Assembly: GCA_017436135.1 (NCBI GenBank) | Contig: JAFSDQ010000020.1 | Coordinates: forward strand, 1-64,000 | Source of the DNA: Clostridia bacterium | GTDB taxonomy: Bacteria > Bacillota_A > Clostridia > Monoglobales > Monoglobaceae | Reading direction: 5' to 3' | DNA: 64,000 nt | Shown here: in pieces, positions 36,792 to 43,942 of the stretch | Numbering within the stretch: the first letter of the stretch is position 1 | Layout of the letters: each line of letters begins with the position of its first letter | The notes under the pieces: generated by a model | Databases searched by the model: none | What the model was told of the DNA's origin: nothing | Seen by the model: only the letters and a program-made list of their open reading frames with translations | Translations under genes and position numbers: made by a program

Positions 36792-36878
36792 AATAATCTC
36801 TTATCATTCCTTGCTCTGCGGATAAGAGATTATACATTACTATTTGTGCCGACGCAGAGCGGCGGAATGGAGATTATT
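36792..36878 (+). repeat. 87-bp element with terminal inverted repeats, copy A
   Basis: Bounded by AATAATCTC and its exact complement GAGATTATT. Two further blocks in the left end, ATTCC and GCTCTGCGG, are complementary in order to CCGACGCAGAGC and GGAAT at the right end. A competing internal hairpin pairs TAATCTCTTATC with GATAAGAGATTA. The right end supplies GGAG plus spacer and is followed at once by the ATG of the cupin gene. It differs from copy B (43856-43942) at four positions. Confidence 0.85.
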
Positions 36879-37223
36879 ATGATTAAAAGAAGCGATGAAC
36901 AAAAAATAACAACAGAAGAAAATGCAATGGGCATAACAAAAATGTATCTGTCAGATTTGGCGGATTTTGAGGGGAGAAACCCAAAGCTCCGCACCTTTTC
37001 CCGTGTATCTCTTAACAAAGGCGAGGAGGTAGAATTTCATATTCATAACAATGAATTTGAAAGCTATTACATTATTTCAGGCAAAGGGCTTTACTCTGAC
37101 AACGGGGAGGAAATTGAGGTTCTTCCCGGTACTGTAACCTTTACCCCCTCGGGCAGCGGTCACGGAATAAAAAATATTGGTGACGAGCCTCTGGAATTTA
37201 TTGCATTGATTATACTTGACTGA
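36879..37223 (+). CDS. Single-domain cupin protein
   Basis: 114 residues. One cupin barrel covers residues 35-112: VEFHIHNNEFESYYIISGKG carries the HxH and Glu metal ligands, and PGTVTFTPSGSGHGIKNIG supplies the second motif with its His. Such small cupins bind a metal and a small acid or sugar, or act as dioxygenases or isomerases; sequence alone does not decide. The start is the ATG at the end of an 87-bp repeat element that provides GGAG, so translation depends on that repeat. Upstream in-frame codons (PTQSGGMEII) come from the repeat and are not counted. Confidence 0.85.
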   Translation: MIKRSDEQKITTEENAMGITKMYLSDLADFEGRNPKLRTFSRVSLNKGEEVEFHIHNNEFESYYIISGKGLYSDNGEEIEVLPGTVTFTPSGSGHGIKNIGDEPLEFIALIILD

Positions 37224-37243
37224 TTATTTTAAAAAGATATTGC

Positions 37244-37278
37244 AAAAGGCTGAACGATTGATTTCGTTCAGCCTTTTT
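37244..37278 (+). terminator. Intrinsic terminator of the cupin gene
   Basis: AAGGCTGAACGA and TCGTTCAGCCTT form a 12-bp stem followed by TTT. Confidence 0.92.
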
Positions 37279-37339
37279 TGGTGGGCAATATAATTTCAAT
37301 ATCATTTTGCGTGAGTTTAAATGTTCTATATGATACCGA

Positions 37340-37470
37340 AACCATTGTAGGGGAGGGGCTTGCTCATTCCGCAATGAAACATAATTTATGCAGTCTGTTG
37401 CGGAACGGATTTATCCGTTCCCTACAATATTTTATGGAATAACATAAATCCGTCAGGATTTCAGGGGGGA
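37340..37470. repeat. Dispersed palindromic repeat cluster
   Basis: TAGGGGAGGGGCTTGCTC, ATTCCGCAATG, GGAACGGATTTATCCGTTCC and CATAAATCCGTCAGGATT units, of the same families as at 13.4, 17.1, 21.3 and 46.8 kb. No gene. Confidence 0.75.
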
Positions 37471-37547
37471 AATCCAATAAACTGCTCACTTTGCATAAGC
37501 TCTGTCTTGAAGATAAAAAGAAAAAATGGTTAAATTTAATGGAATAT

Positions 37548-37565
37548 GTATTGACATCGCAATAC
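37548..37565. promoter_or_regulatory. Operator-like palindrome over the HTH gene promoter
   Basis: GTATTG and CAATAC, separated by six bases, straddle the -35 hexamer. It is a likely autoregulatory site for the controller protein (inference). Confidence 0.45.
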
Positions 37566-37579
37566 TTATGCTGTATTAT
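37551..37579 (+). promoter_or_regulatory. Promoter of the restriction-modification regulator and methyltransferase
   Basis: Consensus TTGACA, 17-bp spacer, TATTAT. Confidence 0.8.
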
Positions 37580-37601
37580 ATAAAATATGGGGGTGTAGTT
37601 T

Positions 37602-37826
37602 ATGGCTTTTTCATATAAACCATTATGGAAGCTTTTAATTGATCATGATATGACTAAAAAACAACTAATGCAAACCACCGGTATTTCAAAATCAACGATG
37701 GATAAAATGGCAAGAGGAGAAAACATTTCGTTAGACATTATTGATCGAATATGCTCTTACTTCAATTGCAAAGTCGAAAATGTAATAGTTTTCTGTGATA
37801 AGGAGAAAAAAGATGAACGAATATAG
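37602..37826 (+). CDS. Xre-type HTH regulator, probable controller of the restriction-modification cassette
   Basis: 74 residues, made almost entirely of one Cro/CI-type five-helix domain: WKLLIDHDMTKKQLMQTTGISKSTMDKMARG holds the HTH, followed by ISLDIIDRICSYFNCKVENVI. This is the HTH_26-like layout often found in stand-alone repressors and in C proteins of type II systems. Its stop overlaps the methyltransferase start by 14 bp, so both are made from one mRNA. A palindrome covers its own -35, suggesting negative autoregulation that would limit early expression. DNA target not known. Confidence 0.85.
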   Translation: MAFSYKPLWKLLIDHDMTKKQLMQTTGISKSTMDKMARGENISLDIIDRICSYFNCKVENVIVFCDKEKKDERI

Positions 37827-38970
37827 AGAAGAAATATTAAATGTTTCCATGTATGAAAATACAGAGTGTGCTTTTTTGACTGATTCCTTCAACAACTTTT
37901 TTTTAAAAAAAGATGCATATATGCTGCTGGATGAGAAAGGATTACATATATTTCTTGTTCAATTAGATATAAAAAAATACAAAGCTTTTTTGGAAGATTT
38001 AAATATTGATAAATCTCTTGCGAAGGACTGTTTTGAAATAGTTGACAATATTGGCAGCTACGGGGTTCGCGGAGGTAAGCGCCATTTTTCAGGATATAAT
38101 TCCGAACGCAAAGTGGCAAACAGAAAAGCAAAAGAAGAAAACAGGGGAAAGCATTATTATGCAAATGATCATACTTTTTCAAAGCAAAATCAAACGCTTC
38201 CTACTGAATTTGAAAACAGCATTATTTGTGCAGACAGCCTTGAATTTTTAAAAAAGCTGCCGGATAACTGCATAGATATTATTTTCACTTCGCCACCATA
38301 TAATTTCGGATTAGACTATGATACTCATGATGATACAGCGAACTGGGATAAATACTATGAAATGCTTTTTGATATTTTTAATGAATGTATACGTGTTTTA
38401 AAATACGGCGGAAGATTTGTGGTAAATGTTCAGCCCCTTTATTCTGATTATATACCGGCTCATCATATAATAAGCAATTTCTTTATTCAGAAAAAAATGA
38501 TTTGGAAAAGTGAAATTTTATGGGAAAAAAATAATTACAACTGTAAAATGTGTTCTTATGGTAGCTGGAAGAGCCCGTCGAGTCCGTATATGAAATATAC
38601 TTGGGAATTTATCGAAGTATATTGTAAAGGAGATTTGAAAAAGGCAGGGAGCAGCGAAAATGCTGATATTTCAGCCGAGGAGTTCAAATCCTGGGTTGTT
38701 GCAAAATGGAGCATTGCCCCTGAACGTCATATGAAAGAATATGGCCATCCTGCTATGTTTCCTGAAAATTTGGTTGAACGAGTACTTAAGCTTTTTAGTT
38801 TTAAAGGTGATGTTGTATTGGACCCGTTTAATGGCGCAGGAACAACAACTGTTGTAGCAAAACGGACAGGCAGAAAGTACCTCGGCATAGATATTTCTCC
38901 TGAATATTGCGAAACTGCAGAGAAGCGTATAAAAGAGCTGGATTTTGGACAGCAATCAATGTTTGACTGA
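37813..38970 (+). CDS. Type II DNA methyltransferase, SPPY type (probably N4-cytosine or N6-adenine)
   Basis: 385 residues. The AdoMet-dependent amino-methyltransferase core has catalytic motif IV TSPPYNFGLDYD (about residue 158) before the AdoMet motif I DPFNGAGTTTVVAKRTGRKYLGID (about 335), the beta-class order. SPPY more often marks N4-cytosine enzymes. About 140 N-terminal residues lack recognisable motifs and are basic near GKRHFSGYNSERKVANRK; together with the central insert KMCSYGSWKSPSSPYMKYTW they probably recognise the target. The ATG at 37813 follows AGGAG and sits inside the HTH gene. A predicted nuclease gene converges from the other side. Confidence 0.9.
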   Translation: MNEYREEILNVSMYENTECAFLTDSFNNFFLKKDAYMLLDEKGLHIFLVQLDIKKYKAFLEDLNIDKSLAKDCFEIVDNIGSYGVRGGKRHFSGYNSERKVANRKAKEENRGKHYYANDHTFSKQNQTLPTEFENSIICADSLEFLKKLPDNCIDIIFTSPPYNFGLDYDTHDDTANWDKYYEMLFDIFNECIRVLKYGGRFVVNVQPLYSDYIPAHHIISNFFIQKKMIWKSEILWEKNNYNCKMCSYGSWKSPSSPYMKYTWEFIEVYCKGDLKKAGSSENADISAEEFKSWVVAKWSIAPERHMKEYGHPAMFPENLVERVLKLFSFKGDVVLDPFNGAGTTTVVAKRTGRKYLGIDISPEYCETAEKRIKELDFGQQSMFD

Positions 38971-38975
38971 TAAAA

Positions 38976-39008
38976 ATGACGGCACATCAAAGAGTGCCGT
39001 CGTTTTTT
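38976..39008. terminator. Bidirectional terminator between methyltransferase and nuclease genes
   Basis: GACGGCAC and GTGCCGTC form an 8-bp stem. TTTTTT follows on the plus strand and ATTTTTA on the minus strand. Confidence 0.88.
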
Positions 39009-39720
39009 ATTTTGCATATTTTTTAAGTGCGTCCGCAAAAATATTTACTGCTTTTAAAAGCTCGCTCATTTTCAATTCTTTATAATATTCAGCCTTATGA
39101 ATAGGCTTATCAACCTTGCGTTCTCCCTTGAGCAATGTGATTATTTTTAATTCCACATCAACGTGAGAAAGCAGTGCATGGGTGGCAGGGCTTCCGTATG
39201 TTACATCATTTAACTCGCTATAGTCCCCGCCTAACTGACTTTCAAGTTGTACTAAATAGTATGTATCCGTTTGAACTGCCTCTTTCATAAGTACGGCATC
39301 GAAAAGAATACGCTTTAACATTGCGTTTTCTGAATAAGCCTTGCATTCAATAGGCAACACCAATCGTCCGTCTATAAACACTTGAACGTCAGTTCCGAAT
39401 TTATACACAAGAGAACTGCGATTTGTTTTTACAAAAGCCTTTACTTTTGGATCAGAAATGCGAGCGATATAGTCATCATTGACACCTATAGGCATTTTCT
39501 TCTTGTTAATCTCCAAACGCGAAAGATGCTGATGAAGCACTTCTGTCCATGCTATCTCTACCAGTTTTGCAGTAATATTTTCCACCAACTTGCCTTTGCC
39601 GGCTCTGATAATTCCACCGTAAGCACGGTCAGAACTCATAGCGGCAGCATCATCAATACCTTTTACTAATTTGTTGTATGCAGCTATCAATGTGCTTAAT
39701 TTTGCTTCTACATTATTCAT
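39007..39720 (-). CDS. Probable type II restriction endonuclease, PD-(D/E)XK fold
   Basis: 237 residues. The segment FGTDVQVFIDGRLVLPIECKAY shows a metal-binding Asp (GTD) and, 14 residues on, E-x-K (ECK), the spacing of PD-(D/E)XK nucleases. A helical N-terminus with a basic stretch (IIRAGKGKLVENITAKLVEIAW) and a helical C-terminus surround it. I do not recognise a specific restriction enzyme family. The case rests on this motif and on the convergent methyltransferase and controller genes. The ATG at 39720 has GGAG at 8-bp spacing. The target should equal that of the methyltransferase. Confidence 0.75.
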   Translation of the reverse strand: MNNVEAKLSTLIAAYNKLVKGIDDAAAMSSDRAYGGIIRAGKGKLVENITAKLVEIAWTEVLHQHLSRLEINKKKMPIGVNDDYIARISDPKVKAFVKTNRSSLVYKFGTDVQVFIDGRLVLPIECKAYSENAMLKRILFDAVLMKEAVQTDTYYLVQLESQLGGDYSELNDVTYGSPATHALLSHVDVELKIITLLKGERKVDKPIHKAEYYKELKMSELLKAVNIFADALKKYAK

Positions 39721-39759
39721 AGTCATCTCTCCTCAACATTTAATAATTAGTTTTTTCTA

Positions 39760-39787
39760 AAAATAGTTTGTACGTTTCCGTTTTCAA
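39760..39787 (-). promoter_or_regulatory. Promoter of the nuclease gene
   Basis: Minus strand: TTGAAA, 16-bp spacer, TATTTT. It is separate from the promoter of the regulator and methyltransferase genes. Confidence 0.5.
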
Positions 39788-39850
39788 GAGCAGCTGCCCG
39801 TTTTCAGGTCACTTGATGGTATCGCCCTTGCAACTGCAGCGAATTTAGCT

Positions 39851-39893
39851 GAAAAAGAGATAATTTTACTGACAGTAAAATTATCTCTTTTTC
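39851..39893 (-). terminator. Terminator of tmRNA
   Basis: Arms of 21 bp (39851-39871 and 39873-39893) are perfectly complementary around a single central base; the 3' arm on the minus strand ends in TTTTTC. It starts one base after the mature tmRNA 3' end. Confidence 0.88.
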
Positions 39894-39894
39894 A

Positions 39895-40243
39895 TGGTGG
39901 AGATGAGGGGAATTGAACCCCTGTCCGAAATCGCGTCCCCACAGGGCGCTACGAGCGTAGTTTGTGATTTAGATTCCCGAGATACAGTGGCTCACAAACA
40001 AGCCTCTGTATTCGGTAGCTTCATTGATGCATGGCAGAGTCAAAGCTTTCCCTGCTCACGTTCACCGCTTGGATGATACCCGAATCTGCGGTCGCGGTAG
40101 CCGCAGTAGGGCAGCTGCGTTAATTAGGCAGCGTAAGCTACGTTATCGTTAGCGTTTAATTTAAAAGGTTGGGTTTTTTACGCAGTACCCGCTGCGGCTC
40201 GCTCCCTGAGTCTCCCCGACCCCGTCGAAGCCTTTACATCCCC
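39895..40243 (-). ncRNA. ssrA: Transfer-messenger RNA
   Basis: About 349 nt. The 3' end encodes a T-arm with GGGGTTCAATTCCCC and acceptor strand CATCTCC followed by ACCA. The 5' end begins GGGGATG, pairing with that strand, then TAAAGGCTTCGACGGGG. The tag reading frame (40124-40153) starts at a GCT resume codon and reads ANDNVAYAA before TAA, a proteolysis tag ending in YAA instead of the usual LAA. tmRNA rescues stalled ribosomes together with SmpB, whose gene lies 1.7 kb upstream on the same strand. The first and last bases are inferred from acceptor-stem pairing. Confidence 0.95.
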
Positions 40244-40590
40244 CTGTCGTCGCAGTACGACACTTTCGCTCTGCCCTCCCTGTTGGTCGGTCATTCGCCC
40301 TTTGTGTCGACTGCTCCTCTTTCCCAAAAAATCTCTACGAGCTTTTTTGGGAGCCCTGGTTGCGCCTTTCGGCGCTATTTAGCGCGAGCATTTCTGTCCG
40401 CATAGCAACTGTCGTTGCAATGCGTTGCCTATAGCTCGGCATTTGCTCGTCTCGACTGCCGTCTCAGTCAGCGCAAAACAATTGCCACCGGCAATTTGCG
40501 CCCCAAAAGGTGCACTTCGTTGGCGCCTTTTGGGAGCCCTATGCTCCGCTACCGCTACGCATTATTTTGTGCCCTGTTAAAAGCAGGGCA
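40244..40590. other. Palindrome-rich, GC-richer leader region upstream of tmRNA
   Basis: About 350 bp without a credible ORF. Inverted repeats include CCCAAAAAA...TTTTTTGGG (40323-40351), CCCAAAAGG...CCTTTTGGG (40503-40533), both followed by AGCCCT, a GCGCAAA/TTTGCGC pair around TTGCC/GGCAA, and TGCCCTG/CAGGGCA. It is probably transcribed as the tmRNA precursor leader. Confidence 0.55.
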
Positions 40591-40594
40591 TCTA

Positions 40595-40622
40595 TTTATA
40601 ACTCTGATTGAGTATAAACCAA
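40595..40622 (-). promoter_or_regulatory. Possible promoter of the tmRNA transcript
   Basis: Minus strand: TTGGTT, 16-bp spacer, TATAAA, directly after the hydrolase stop. No promoter closer to tmRNA was recognised. Confidence 0.35.
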
Positions 40623-40623
40623 T

Positions 40624-41460
40624 TTAAAAATTTTCTATCCAGCGAATAGCCATATCTATCCAGTTTTGTACCTCGGGGACAACAAGGCTTGCTCCATCAG
40701 AATTTGTTTGCCAATTCCCCAGAGAGAGTCCGTGAGGACCCGTTGGATAAATATGTAATTCAAAGTTTACCCCTTTTTCAGCAAGGGCGTTTGTCAGCAA
40801 CAGAGTGTTTTGCACAGGAACGCCGGTATCTGTACAGGTATGCCATATAAACATTCGGGGGGTTTCCCCGGTTACATAATTTTCAAGGGAAGCCAAAGGT
40901 TTTATCTCCTCTCTTCCTGCTGCAAAGGTATCTATTGAGCCTTTGTGACATACCTCTTCCTTGCCTGTAATGACAGGGTATCCTAAAATAATACCGTTTG
41001 GCTTGTTGACAACACCGTCAACATCTGCAAACTTTATAATATCGGGGTGATTATAATGTACCCCTATACTTGCTGCAAGATGCCCCCCTGCGGAAAAGCC
41101 GCAAACAAAAACCTTGTCCTTGTCAATATTGTTATCATCAGCAATGCTGCGAACATAAGCTACTGCCTTTGAAAGCTCGCAGGTTGGAGCAGGCCAGCCC
41201 GATGGGCTGACAGAATAATCCAGAATAAAGCTGTGATATCCTGCGCTGCAAAACTTCAGTGCAATAGGCTCTGCCTCTCTTGGAGAAGTGTAAGCATATC
41301 CTCCTCCGGGACAGACTATAACGGCAGGTCTTTTTTTGGCAGATGTTGCCATAATATGCTCTTCTTCTAAAATATAGGAAGTAAGAGTAGTTTGTCTTGG
41401 GGATTTTTCTATCCCCATTGCCTCATATTCAACATCTATATTTATAACATTATATTTCAT
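40624..41460 (-). CDS. Alpha/beta hydrolase, esterase/lipase type
   Basis: 278 residues, no signal peptide, so cytoplasmic. The fold shows the oxyanion HGGG-like loop as VIVCPGGGYAYTS (about 50), nucleophile elbow GFSAGGHLA (Ser near 120), an acidic residue in WHTCTDTGVPVQN and the catalytic His in PTGPHGLSLGN near the C-terminus. This resembles acetyl-xylan esterase and BD-FAE-type carbohydrate esterases of gut Clostridia. Its natural substrate is not deducible. The start codon follows the smpB stop by 2 bp, so it is coupled to smpB, an arrangement with no obvious functional link. Confidence 0.87.
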   Translation of the reverse strand: MKYNVINIDVEYEAMGIEKSPRQTTLTSYILEEEHIMATSAKKRPAVIVCPGGGYAYTSPREAEPIALKFCSAGYHSFILDYSVSPSGWPAPTCELSKAVAYVRSIADDNNIDKDKVFVCGFSAGGHLAASIGVHYNHPDIIKFADVDGVVNKPNGIILGYPVITGKEEVCHKGSIDTFAAGREEIKPLASLENYVTGETPRMFIWHTCTDTGVPVQNTLLLTNALAEKGVNFELHIYPTGPHGLSLGNWQTNSDGASLVVPEVQNWIDMAIRWIENF

Positions 41461-41462
41461 TA

Positions 41463-41933
41463 TCAGTACCCCGTATTACTTTCTTTTATGGCTCTGTCAA
41501 TATTTCTCTTGGCGGTTCGTTCAGCGGCAGCCGCCCGCTTGTCATAATTCTTTTTGCCTCGGCAAATTCCAAGGGCAAGCTTGACTCGTTGTCCTTTAAA
41601 ATACAGCTTGAGAGGAATAAGAGTCAAACCTTGTTGGGAGGTAAGACCTATAAGCTTGTTAATTTCCTTTTTGTGGAGCAAAAGCCGTCTTGCACGAAGG
41701 GGTTCGTGGTTAAAAATACTGCCTTGCTCGTAGGGGCTTATGTGCATTCCGACAAGAATTGCCTCCCCCGTTTTACAGGAAACATAACTGTCCTTGAGAT
41801 TGACACGCCCCATTCGAACAGATTTTACTTCTGTTCCAACAAGCTCAATCCCTGCCTCAAGCTCTTCTTCTACAAAATAATCGTGATACGCCTTTTTGTT
41901 CTGGGCAATTGTCCCGGGACTGCTTTTTGCCAA
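41463..41933 (-). CDS. smpB: SsrA-binding protein SmpB
   Basis: 156 residues. SmpB binds the tRNA-like domain of tmRNA and mimics the anticodon stem in trans-translation. Conserved blocks: [68 protein letters not shown] and the basic C-terminal tail [23 protein letters not shown] use the TTG at 41933 (MAKSS), because AGGAGG is spaced 8 bases from it; the GTG three codons earlier is fused to that ribosome site. The tmRNA gene follows after one intervening hydrolase gene. Confidence 0.95.
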   Translation of the reverse strand: MAKSSPGTIAQNKKAYHDYFVEEELEAGIELVGTEVKSVRMGRVNLKDSYVSCKTGEAILVGMHISPYEQGSIFNHEPLRARRLLLHKKEINKLIGLTSQQGLTLIPLKLYFKGQRVKLALGICRGKKNYDKRAAAAERTAKRNIDRAIKESNTGY

Positions 41934-41969
41934 CCTCGTCACCTCCTGTCAATTGATTATTGACCTGAT

Positions 41970-41999
41970 ATTTATGAATAATACATATATTATTCATAA
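41970..41999 (-). terminator. AT-only hairpin after ricT
   Basis: TTTATGAATAAT and ATTATTCATAAA form a perfect 12-bp stem next to the ricT stop. It contains almost no G or C and lacks a U-run, so termination is doubtful. Confidence 0.35.
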
Positions 42000-42000
42000 A

Positions 42001-42885
42001 CTATTCTTTTGATTCGCTATCTTCCTTTTTTTCTTTTTGCTGTTTTTTGCCTGAATCCTCGTTTTGGCTCTCCCCTCGGCCCCCAAAGGTAAATTCTCCT
42101 ATTTTATAAGAGCCGAAGCTTACATTTTCCCCGTCGCCAAACTTAACCTTGATTATGCCCTTTAAGGTTGCCACATCAATAACAACGCCCTTGCCGTCGG
42201 GGGTTTCTACAACTGCACCCTTGTTCGGCAGCTTTTTAAGCATATCATCATAGGCGTTTTGCTCATACTGCAGGCAACACATCAAGCGGCCGCAGGTCCC
42301 TGATATTTTGGTAGGGTTAAGGGACAGTCCTTGTTCCTTTGCCATTTTAATAGAAACAGGTCTGAAATCGTCAAGAAAGCTTCCACAACACAAATATCTT
42401 CCGCATATACCATAGCTTCCCAGCTGTCTTGCCTCATCCCTGACGCCGATTTGACGAAGTTCAATTCTTGTGTGGAAGACACTTGCCAGAGATTTTACCA
42501 ATTCTCTGAAGTCCACCCTGCCGTCAGCGGTAAAATAAAACAATATCTTACTGCGGTCAAAGGTGTATTCCACATCTATAAGCTTCATTTCTATTTTATG
42601 CTCGCGGATTTTTTCCATAGCAATAGCAAAGGCTTCCTTTTCCTTTTGCTTGTTTTCCTCCACTATTTTAAAATCTGCTTCTGTTGCCTCACGGACAACA
42701 GGACGAAGAGGAGGAACAATTTCCGAATCATCTACCTGGCTGTTTGCAACCACAACATGACCCAGCTCGACACCGCGGCTTGTTTCTACAAGCACTTTTG
42801 CTCCAACAGAATATTGTTTCCTGTTGGGGTCAAAATAATAAATTTTTCCTGCGCTGTTAAAACGCACTCCTATAATTTCTACCAT
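42001..42885 (-). CDS. ricT: PSP1 domain protein RicT (YaaT)
   Basis: 294 residues. RicT (YaaT) is part of the RicA-RicF-RicT complex that with RNase Y matures mRNAs and affects sporulation and competence in Bacillus; it carries iron-sulfur clusters. The PSP1 core is clear, with the cysteine-rich segments SYGICGRYLCCGSFLDDF and ISGTCGRLMCCLQYE. The C-terminal 40 residues are a low-complexity charged tail rich in Gln, Lys and Glu. The start at 42885 has GGGAGG six bases upstream and lies inside the end of holB (29-bp overlap), the conserved holB-ricT neighbour pair. RicA and RicF genes are not in view. Confidence 0.94.
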   Translation of the reverse strand: MVEIIGVRFNSAGKIYYFDPNRKQYSVGAKVLVETSRGVELGHVVVANSQVDDSEIVPPLRPVVREATEADFKIVEENKQKEKEAFAIAMEKIREHKIEMKLIDVEYTFDRSKILFYFTADGRVDFRELVKSLASVFHTRIELRQIGVRDEARQLGSYGICGRYLCCGSFLDDFRPVSIKMAKEQGLSLNPTKISGTCGRLMCCLQYEQNAYDDMLKKLPNKGAVVETPDGKGVVIDVATLKGIIKVKFGDGENVSFGSYKIGEFTFGGRGESQNEDSGKKQQKEKKEDSESKE

Positions 42886-43855
42886 GTATTTCCTCCCAAT
42901 ATTCCGTTGCCATACATTGTACGGCAATCGAGTATTTTACGTTTTTGCTTATTGCCAGGGAATATTTTGTTACAATTTCCCCCAGCCTGAATGCCGCCTC
43001 CCTGGTAATTTGAGAGCTAACGGCTTTAAGCTGTGCTTCTTTATCTCTGTTGATTATTGGACATACATCTATTATTCCCATTTTGGTATGCAATATATCG
43101 TTTGTCCAATTTAACATTATTTTTTGAATAAAACCAAAGGCTGCCTCGTTCTGCTTTAAAAATTTTATAAAATCATAAAGGGGTTTGTATTTTCCCTGAC
43201 AAATGTTTACCAGATGCAAAACAGTATCATCCCGAAGCTTGATTTTGTCCTTATCGTCAAGAAGCTCAAGAGCTGCACCTATACTTCCGTCGCTCATAAC
43301 TGCAAGGGTTTTTGCAGCTGCCTCATCAATCCCCTTTTCCTTTATAAGAAAAGCCTCCACCTCCTGTGTTTCCAGAGGCTGAAAACGAATCAGCGCGGCA
43401 CGGGATAATATGGTGGGAAGTAAGCTGTTTGAGTTTGATACCAGCAAAATTATTGTACAATATTCAGGTGGTTCTTCAAAGACCTTAAGCAGGCTGTTTT
43501 GTGCCACCGCCTCCATGCTGTCTGCGTTTGGAATTATATAAACCTTACGCTCGGACAGATACGGCTTTATATATACATCCGCTTTCATGGCACGGATTGT
43601 ATTAACTGAAATTTTTAAGCTTTCCTTTGACGGGTCGTAAAGCTTGTTTGTTACAACTATTATATCGGGGTGGCTGTCCCAGGTCATTTTGTCACTGCAG
43701 CCTACGATTTTCTCTGCAAATGCCTTTGCCATGGAGAGTCTGCCGACTCCTGCTATGCCCTCAAAAATGTAGGCGTGATTTATTTGACCGCGGCTTATGG
43801 AATTGCAAAGATTTTCTTTAATGCTGTTATGACCCGCAATATTTTGCATTCCCAT
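42857..43855 (-). CDS. holB: DNA polymerase III delta-prime subunit
   Basis: 332 residues. Delta-prime is the rigid stator of the clamp loader. It shows the family opening GHNSIKENLCNSISRGQINHAYIFEG, a degenerate P-loop GVGRLSMA (Arg for Lys, so no ATP binding, normal for delta-prime), LLKVFEEPPEYCTIILL and the SRAALIRFQPL sensor region. The CxxC-type zinc cluster usual between Walker A and B is absent; only one cysteine (VGCSDKM) remains. The start codon directly follows the 87-bp repeat element, which supplies GGAG. tmk and yaaQR, often between the decarboxylase and holB, are missing. Confidence 0.92.
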   Translation of the reverse strand: MGMQNIAGHNSIKENLCNSISRGQINHAYIFEGIAGVGRLSMAKAFAEKIVGCSDKMTWDSHPDIIVVTNKLYDPSKESLKISVNTIRAMKADVYIKPYLSERKVYIIPNADSMEAVAQNSLLKVFEEPPEYCTIILLVSNSNSLLPTILSRAALIRFQPLETQEVEAFLIKEKGIDEAAAKTLAVMSDGSIGAALELLDDKDKIKLRDDTVLHLVNICQGKYKPLYDFIKFLKQNEAAFGFIQKIMLNWTNDILHTKMGIIDVCPIINRDKEAQLKAVSSQITREAAFRLGEIVTKYSLAISKNVKYSIAVQCMATEYWEEIHGRNYRSAF

Positions 43856-43942
43856 AATAATCTCCATTCCGCCGCTCTGCGTCGGCATAAATAGTAATGA
43901 AGTATCTCTTATCCGCAGAGCAAGGAATGATAAGAGATTATT
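43856..43942 (-). repeat. 87-bp element with terminal inverted repeats, copy B
   Basis: On the minus strand it matches 36792-36878 at 83 of 87 positions. It exactly fills the space from the decarboxylase stop codon, whose TAA overlaps the left end, to the holB ATG. The outer blocks and the internal hairpin are conserved; the four differences fall in the middle. Confidence 0.85.

Noticed and set aside
36846..36878. In-frame extension PTQSGGMEII on the cupin, HolB and AraC proteins
   Set aside because: The extension is produced by the 87-bp element being open in that frame; GGAG for the true ATG lies within it.
40169..40627. Plus-strand ORFs over tmRNA and its leader
   Set aside because: They are antisense to tmRNA and its palindromic leader, with odd composition and no domain similarity.
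42857..42885. ricT-holB overlap as a frameshift
   Set aside because: Overlap of 29 bp with a good ribosome site for ricT is normal for coupled genes; both proteins are complete.
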